This document shows, in pieces, positions 36,420 through 41,692 of a DNA stretch of 41,692 bases. Below the pieces are notes generated by a model. That model worked only from the letters and a program-made list of their open reading frames with translations. It was not told where the DNA came from and searched no databases. The first letter of the stretch is position 1. Every line of letters starts with the position of its first letter. This DNA is from Actinomycetes bacterium (GTDB taxonomy: Bacteria; Actinomycetota; Acidimicrobiia; Acidimicrobiales; Palsa-688), in assembly GCA_021808785.1 (NCBI GenBank), contig JAKBAX010000005.1, forward strand, positions 1 through 41,692, written 5' to 3'. The position numbers and the translations under genes were made by a program.

Positions 36420-36466
36420 CCCCGGTCATCCGAGCCACCGGGGTCAGACCGCTAGCCTGGGGACCT

Positions 36467-38320
36467 GTGCGAAGGCGTAGGCGCGTCCGCCCGCCGACAG
36501 ACCCCCAGGGTCCGGCCCGGATCCTGATCATCTCAGCCAGCATGGGCGCCGGCCACGACGGAGCGGCGCGGACACTGGCTGAGCAGTTCGGCGCGGCCGG
36601 CCACACCGCCGAGGTCAAGGACTTCCTCCGGTCGGGGCCACTCCGCATCGGCTCGGCGCTGCGCATGGGCTACGAGTTCGAGCTGCGCCACGTGCCGTCG
36701 GCCTACGACGCGACCTACCGCCTCTGGTACAGGGTGCCATGGTTGTGCCCGATCGTGGCCTGGCTGGTCACCTTCTTGACCCGCCGCCGGGTGATGCGAT
36801 GGGTGGACTCGTTCGATCCGTGGGTCGTGGTGTCCACCTACCCGCTGTCCACACTCTGCCTCGGCCACCTGAGACGCACCGGCCGGCTCCGCGTCCCGGC
36901 AGTCAACTTCATCACCGATTTCGGGGTGCATCCCCTCTGGGTCCACCGCGGCGTGGACGTCAACCTGGCCATCCACGAGCTGCCGGCCCAGGTGGCGGCG
37001 CGGCGCACCGGGCGACAGACGGTGTTCACCGGGCCGGCCGTGGCCGCCCGCTTCCATCCCGATCGCCTGCCGGCACGGTCAGAGGCCCGGGCCCGCTTCG
37101 GCATCGGGCCCGGTCAGCGGGCCGTTCTGATCGTCGCCGGTTCCTGGGGCGTCGGAAACGTGGCCGGCACCTTCTCGGCCGTGGCTCGCGACGGCCGCTT
37201 CCTTCCGGTCGTCGTATGCGGGCGCGACGAAAGGCTCCAGCGCCACGTTCAGGCCATGGCCGAGGTGGAGTCGGCCGAGGCCCTGGTCCTCGGCTGGACC
37301 GACGAGATGCCCGCCCTCATGGTGGCCTGCGACGCCCTGGTCGAGAACGCCGGCGGCCTGACTTCGCTCGAGGCCATGAGTGCCGGCCTGCCCGTGGTCA
37401 GCTTCGACCCCATCGCCGGCCATGGCGTGGAGAACACGACAGCCATGGACGCCGTGGGCGTGGGCCGGCTGGCCCGCGACCCGGCCGGGCTGGTCGCTCT
37501 CCTGGCCGAGGTGACCGAGCCCGGACCCGATCGCGACGCGCAGATCGCCCGGGCCCGGGCCATGTTCCGCTCTCCGCCCGCCGAGTCCGTCCTCGATGCC
37601 ATCGCCATGCCGGTCGCGCCGACGTCACCGGCCCGGCGGCGGATCGGCGTGGCCGTGCGGGCCACGGTCGCCACGATGGTGATGGCCGCCATCGCCTGGT
37701 CGGGGCTCACCACCGGCGTGGCCATGGCCGCCTACGCCGGGGCCGGGGTGGCCCATCCGGCCCACAACCCGCAGGCCGTGGCCTACCTCGGGGTCCGCCT
37801 CACGGCCGCCGAAGTGGGTGACCCGACCGTCGCCGCGGCCATCCGGCGCATGGACCTGACCGTCGTCGTCGACGAGGCCACCGTGGAGAGGGCGGCGCCC
37901 GCCCTTCGCCGGTTGGTGGCCGACGGCGTCACCGTCGCCAATGGCGGGGCGGCCAACCCGCCCGGCGTCATCCGCGACGACAACGAACTGCCGTGGGACC
38001 AGGCCGCCTCCGACGTGCGAGCCGGGCGCCAGATCAGCGCCCTCCTCGATGCCCCGGTCACCCAAGCGGTCCCGGGCCGCCGTCTGACCGCGTGGGATCT
38101 GGTGGACTGCGGGCACGCCCACACCTCGATCGTCGTCCCCAACCACATCCTGCACGTCCGTCCTTCCTCCGAGGGCCCCATCCACCTGGCCGCCCGCGAC
38201 ATCTATGTGATCGACGGGCGAGGTGCATCCCCCGAGGAGCTTGCTACCTACCTCCACCTGTTGAACACCAGCCTCGATCAGGCGCAGCTCACCTCCGAGC
38301 CGCTGGCCACGCTGGCGTGA
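36467..38320 (+). CDS. MGDG synthase-like GT28-type glycosyltransferase with C-terminal TM plus degenerate deacetylase-like domain
   Basis: ILIISASMGAGHDGAARTLAEQ...LVENAGGLTSLEAMSAGLPVVSFDPIAGHGVENT; then TM AIAWSGLTTGVAMAAYAGAGV and an unassigned C-terminal region of about 180 aa. Confidence 0.8.
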   Translation: MRRRRRVRPPTDPQGPARILIISASMGAGHDGAARTLAEQFGAAGHTAEVKDFLRSGPLRIGSALRMGYEFELRHVPSAYDATYRLWYRVPWLCPIVAWLVTFLTRRRVMRWVDSFDPWVVVSTYPLSTLCLGHLRRTGRLRVPAVNFITDFGVHPLWVHRGVDVNLAIHELPAQVAARRTGRQTVFTGPAVAARFHPDRLPARSEARARFGIGPGQRAVLIVAGSWGVGNVAGTFSAVARDGRFLPVVVCGRDERLQRHVQAMAEVESAEALVLGWTDEMPALMVACDALVENAGGLTSLEAMSAGLPVVSFDPIAGHGVENTTAMDAVGVGRLARDPAGLVALLAEVTEPGPDRDAQIARARAMFRSPPAESVLDAIAMPVAPTSPARRRIGVAVRATVATMVMAAIAWSGLTTGVAMAAYAGAGVAHPAHNPQAVAYLGVRLTAAEVGDPTVAAAIRRMDLTVVVDEATVERAAPALRRLVADGVTVANGGAANPPGVIRDDNELPWDQAASDVRAGRQISALLDAPVTQAVPGRRLTAWDLVDCGHAHTSIVVPNHILHVRPSSEGPIHLAARDIYVIDGRGASPEELATYLHLLNTSLDQAQLTSEPLATLA

Positions 38321-39066
38321 GGGCGGCCGATGGCGGCGGCCGGTCCAGCGCCGGCCGACCGGTCCTGGCCCTCCTGGGCGGCGCGCTCGGCACAGCCGCC
38401 GCCGCCCACCTGGCGCCGGGCCTGCTGGCCTGGAGACAGGCCCGATGCCGGCTGCTGCCCCGCCTCTCCGGCGTGGGGCGCCCCGACCACGTGGCCCTCA
38501 CCTTCGACGACGGCCCCGACCCGGTGTCGACCCCGCTCGTTCTCGACGCCCTCGACACCTTCGGTTGGCGGGCCACCTTCTTCTGCCTCGGCACCCAGGC
38601 CCGGCGCTGCCCCTCCCTGGTGTCGGAGATGGTGGCCAGGGGTCACGAGATCGGTGTCCACGGCAACGACCACCGCAGCCATCTCCGCCGCAGCGGACCG
38701 GCCGTGATACGCGACCTGACAGACGCCCGGGCCCGGCTAGAGGACCTGACCGGGGGGCCCGTGACCTGGTTCCGCCCCCCCTATGGTGCGGTGTCAGGCG
38801 CCTCCCTCCTCGCCGCTCGCCGTCTCGGCCTGCGGCTGGTGCTGTGGACCACGTGGGGTCACGACTGGCGGGCCGACGCCACCGGCCCGAGCGTGGCGCG
38901 ACGGGTGCAGCGGACCTATGTGCCAGGAGCGACGGTCCTCCTGCACGACTCCGACGTCACGTCCGCTCCGCACAGCTGGGAGGCCACGCTCGAGGCGCTG
39001 CCACTTCTCGCCGGCGAGTGGCACGATCGGGGGGTGGAGATCGGCCCCCTCTCCGAGCACTTCTGA
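38317..39066 (+). CDS. Polysaccharide deacetylase (NodB homology) family protein
   Basis: HVALTFDDGPDPVSTPLVLDALDTFGWRATFFCLGTQA...GHEIGVHGNDHRSH...WFRPPYGAVS; GTG start overlaps the upstream stop (GTGA). Confidence 0.92.
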   Translation: MRAADGGGRSSAGRPVLALLGGALGTAAAAHLAPGLLAWRQARCRLLPRLSGVGRPDHVALTFDDGPDPVSTPLVLDALDTFGWRATFFCLGTQARRCPSLVSEMVARGHEIGVHGNDHRSHLRRSGPAVIRDLTDARARLEDLTGGPVTWFRPPYGAVSGASLLAARRLGLRLVLWTTWGHDWRADATGPSVARRVQRTYVPGATVLLHDSDVTSAPHSWEATLEALPLLAGEWHDRGVEIGPLSEHF

Positions 39067-39077
39067 GAAGCCGGCGC

Positions 39078-39968
39078 TTGTCCCCCACTGCTTCGAAGCG
39101 GCGCCTGATCAGGCCGTTGGCGGTGGCCCTGGCCCTCCTCTCCCTGGCCGCCGGGTGCACGTCGGCGCTGCCCAAGACGGTTTCTGGCGCACCGGTGCTC
39201 TCGGTGGTCACCGGGCTCTGGCCGCTGGCCAACCTGGTGCAGGACATAGGCGGCGACAAGGTGGCCGTCGACGACCCGATCCCGCCCGGGATCGATCCGC
39301 TGACCTACCGGCCATCGGCCCCGGTGCTGCGGATCGTCCGGAGCGCCGGGCTGGTGATCGACGCCGGCGGGGGGCTGCAGCCCGGATTCGAGCAGGCCGC
39401 CCGGGGGGCCCAGCAGAGCCTGTCGGTCGCCACGCAGCTGGGGGCGGCCAGCCCGTACGTGTGGCTGGACCCGACGATGATGGAGAAGGCCGTCACTGCT
39501 GTCACCGATGCCATGGCGGCGGCCGATCCGCAGGCCGGGCCGCTGTTCAGACGCAACGCCGGTGGTGTGGGGGCGGCCCTCGAATCGTTGAAGATCGACT
39601 ACTCGACCACGCTGTCGTCGTGCCCCGGCGACACGATGGTGACCCCCGACCGGGCCTTCACAGATATGGCTTCGGAGTTCGGCCTGACGCAGTTGGTGGT
39701 GGGGCCCCGGCCCTCGCCGGCCGTGGTATCGGCGACGACCGGCCGTATCCAGGCCGGCAGCTCGGTCGCTCTCGTCAGTGAGCCGTGGGTCGACAACAAT
39801 GGGATCAGGGCGGTGGCCGCCGCGTCGAGCACCAAGATCACGGCGCTCGACACCCTGGCCGGGACCCCCACGCGTCCACCCTCCGGCCACGACCCCTATA
39901 CGCAGCTGATGGAGCAGAACCTGGGCCATCTGAGCGCGGCCCTCGGCTGCAACAACAACGAGCAGTGA
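39078..39968 (+). CDS. ZnuA/TroA-like metal ABC transporter substrate-binding lipoprotein (degenerate metal site)
   Basis: Lipobox LSLAAGCTS; VVTGLWPLANLVQDIGGDKVAVDDPIPPGIDPLTYRPSAPVLRIVRSAGLVIDAGGGLQPGFEQ; TTG start inferred. Confidence 0.75.
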   Translation: MSPTASKRRLIRPLAVALALLSLAAGCTSALPKTVSGAPVLSVVTGLWPLANLVQDIGGDKVAVDDPIPPGIDPLTYRPSAPVLRIVRSAGLVIDAGGGLQPGFEQAARGAQQSLSVATQLGAASPYVWLDPTMMEKAVTAVTDAMAAADPQAGPLFRRNAGGVGAALESLKIDYSTTLSSCPGDTMVTPDRAFTDMASEFGLTQLVVGPRPSPAVVSATTGRIQAGSSVALVSEPWVDNNGIRAVAAASSTKITALDTLAGTPTRPPSGHDPYTQLMEQNLGHLSAALGCNNNEQ

Positions 39969-40816
39969 GCGCCCTCGAGGTCCTGCGGGGGTGGGGTGCG
40001 CCGGCGGCCGCCGGGTACCTCGTCGGCCCACCCCGGGCTGCGGATGCCATCGTGGAGGGGGAGGTGGAGCGGCTCATGCCGTGGGCGTCGGTCAGCAAGG
40101 TCGTGACCGCTCTGGCGGTGTGGGTCGCGGTCGAGGAGGGAGTCACCGGGTGGGACCACCCGGGTGGACCTCCGGGGGCCACCCTGCGACACCTCCTGTC
40201 CCATGCCTCGGGCCTGGCTCCCGACGACGACCGGGTCCTGGCCGCGCCGGCCCGATCCCGGATCTACTCCAACCGGGGCATCGAGGTGGCGGCCCAGATG
40301 GTGGCCGACGGGGCCGGGCTCCCCTTCGAGCAGTACGCCGCCGAAGCGGTCCTCGAGCCGCTCGGAATGACGGGGACCCGTCTGGGCCACCCGTCCCACG
40401 GCGCCCACGGCCCGCTCAGCGACCTGCTAAGGCTGGCCGGCGAGCTGCTGGACCCGACCCTGGTCGACCGGGCCACCTGGGCCCGGGCCACCGCGGTGGC
40501 CTTTCCGGGCCTCAGTGGCGTGCTACCGGGCTTCGGGCGCCAGCCGGACAACGCATGGGGCCTCGGCGTGGAAATCCGCGACCACAAGGTGCCACACTGG
40601 ACCGGTCGGCGGAACTCGCCGGCCACCTTCGGTCACTTCGGCCGGTCCGGCTCGTTCCTGTGGGTGGATCCGGTCGCCGAGGTGGCGGCCGCCTCGCTGT
40701 GCGACCGGCCCTTCGGCGCCTGGGCAGCGGAGGCATGGCCGGCCATCTCCGACGCCGTGCTGGCGGCGGCCCGGCCCCGGCCGTCGGTCACTGCTCCTCG
40801 TTCTGAAGCTCCTTGA
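39965..40816 (+). CDS. Serine hydrolase, beta-lactamase (class C/EstB-like) family
   Basis: SVSK (SxxK), YSN, GHFGRSGS motifs; GTG start overlaps the upstream stop. Confidence 0.85.
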   Translation: MSALEVLRGWGAPAAAGYLVGPPRAADAIVEGEVERLMPWASVSKVVTALAVWVAVEEGVTGWDHPGGPPGATLRHLLSHASGLAPDDDRVLAAPARSRIYSNRGIEVAAQMVADGAGLPFEQYAAEAVLEPLGMTGTRLGHPSHGAHGPLSDLLRLAGELLDPTLVDRATWARATAVAFPGLSGVLPGFGRQPDNAWGLGVEIRDHKVPHWTGRRNSPATFGHFGRSGSFLWVDPVAEVAAASLCDRPFGAWAAEAWPAISDAVLAAARPRPSVTAPRSEAP

Positions 40817-41144
40817 AGGCGCTCAGGGCCCGCGGCCCCCACACGGTGCCCGGACCGCCGTTCAGCATTATGGCCACCCCCAACGCCTCTGCGACCTCCT
40901 CCTCGGTGGCGTTCTGGCGCGCCGCGCCCTTGGCGTGGGCCGCCACGCATCCGTCGCATTCGCGCGTCACCGCCACAGCCAGCGCGATCAGCTCCTTGAC
41001 CTTGGCCGACAGGGCTCCGTCGGCCAGGGCGGCCCGCTGCATGGTCGCGTAGGCGCCGATCACGTCGGGGATGTGCTCCCGCAGATCCCGGGCCGGTTGG
41101 CGTAGCTCCCCCAGTACCTCGTTCGGGTGGATCATGGCGGCCAT
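40788..41144 (-). CDS. Carboxymuconolactone decarboxylase / AhpD-like family protein
   Basis: KVKELIALAVAVTRECDGCVAAHAKGAARQNATEEEVAEALGVAIMLNGGP with CxxCxxxH. Confidence 0.88.
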   Translation of the reverse strand: MAAMIHPNEVLGELRQPARDLREHIPDVIGAYATMQRAALADGALSAKVKELIALAVAVTRECDGCVAAHAKGAARQNATEEEVAEALGVAIMLNGGPGTVWGPRALSAFKELQNEEQ

Positions 41145-41247
41145 TCTGATCGCTGGCGGGCCGGCGCGCAGGGACCCGGGCCGACTCTTCTCCCAGGCGG
41201 CGCGGGAGTGCCAGAAAGGGGCAATTGGTCAGCTAACGTCCCCCGTC

Positions 41248-41692
41248 ATGGCGATGCGGTTACCCAAGCAGGACGAGGTCGAGTTACTCGGTCGGCTGCC
41301 ACTGTTCGAGGCCTGCTCCAAGCGCGACCTCGGCCAGATCGCGTCGATAAAGGTCGAATCGGAGCGGCCGACGGGCGCCCTGCTCACCCGGGAGGGTCAG
41401 GACGGCGGCATCATGTTCGTGATCGTCGAGGGCACCGCCGAAGTGGTGTCGGCCGACCCCGACGCGGCGGGCGGACGGTCCTCGGGCGCCTGGGACCGGG
41501 GGACGTGGTCGGTGAGCTGTCCCTGATCGACGGGCGGGCCCGCTCGGCCAGCGTGGTGGCGACCAACCCGGTCCATGTGCTGGAGCTGGCCGCGGACGAC
41601 TTCCGCCAGCTGGTCCACCACTCACCCGAGTTCGTCCACGCGCTGCTGAGGGGCCTGTCGGTCAAGGTGCGGGAGACCGACGCCCTGAGCAG
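41248..41692 (+). pseudogene. CRP/FNR-type cyclic-nucleotide-binding domain protein, apparent frameshift near 41460-41475 (runs off right edge)
   Basis: Frame 1: MAMRLPKQDEVELLGRLPLFEACSKRDLGQIASIKVESERPTGALLTREGQDGGIMFVIVEGTAEVVSADPDA; homologous continuation is in another frame: TVLGRLGPGDVVGELSLIDGRARSASVVATNPVHVLELAADDFRQLVHHSPEFVHALLRGLSVKVRETDALS. Confidence 0.7.

Noticed and set aside
1-41692. Transposases, integrases, phage or toxin-antitoxin genes
   Set aside because: None recognised in any frame; the window looks like core chromosome with ordinary housekeeping genes.
1-41692. tRNA, rRNA or known riboswitches
   Set aside because: No cloverleaf, rRNA-like stretch or recognised riboswitch core found by eye; the only 16S-like element is the 11-nt anti-SD string in the 12771-12819 hairpin.

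Overview
High-GC actinobacterial-type chromosome segment (an Acidimicrobiia-like lineage is a guess). It contains about 28 supportable protein genes and no rRNA, tRNA, CRISPR array or recognisable transposase. Contents: (i) a split SOS mutasome, with dnaE2 (truncated by the left edge) and imuA'-imuB on the minus strand, each preceded by a palindromic LexA-type box; (ii) a translationally coupled PBP-amidase-neutral ceramidase run followed by an Aur1-like PAP2 protein; (iii) malic enzyme, SGNH hydrolase, acyl-CoA dehydrogenase and MarR genes; (iv) a BNR-like lipoprotein, a fused two-half ABC exporter, and RNase HII, RibD-like and RpiB genes; (v) CofC (F420) and PIG-L, then an HU protein with a histone-H1-like tail beside a separate H1-like protein, then Lon; (vi) GH63, SnoaL-like, an ATP-dependent DNA ligase, an MGDG-synthase-like glycosyltransferase, polysaccharide deacetylase, ZnuA-like protein, serine hydrolase, AhpD-like protein and a frameshifted CRP-like protein. 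The most notable non-textbook signals are: a perfect 22-bp inverted repeat carrying the Shine-Dalgarno and the 16S anti-SD tail upstream of imuA'; a promoter/36-bp-repeat/tandem-hairpin locus that may be a non-coding RNA; five minisatellites, all with periods that are multiples of 3; a recurrent TANNNT-N6-9-start architecture implying pervasive leaderless transcription; and a ZnuA-like protein lacking all three canonical histidine ligands. All calls come from reading the sequence; no searches were run.
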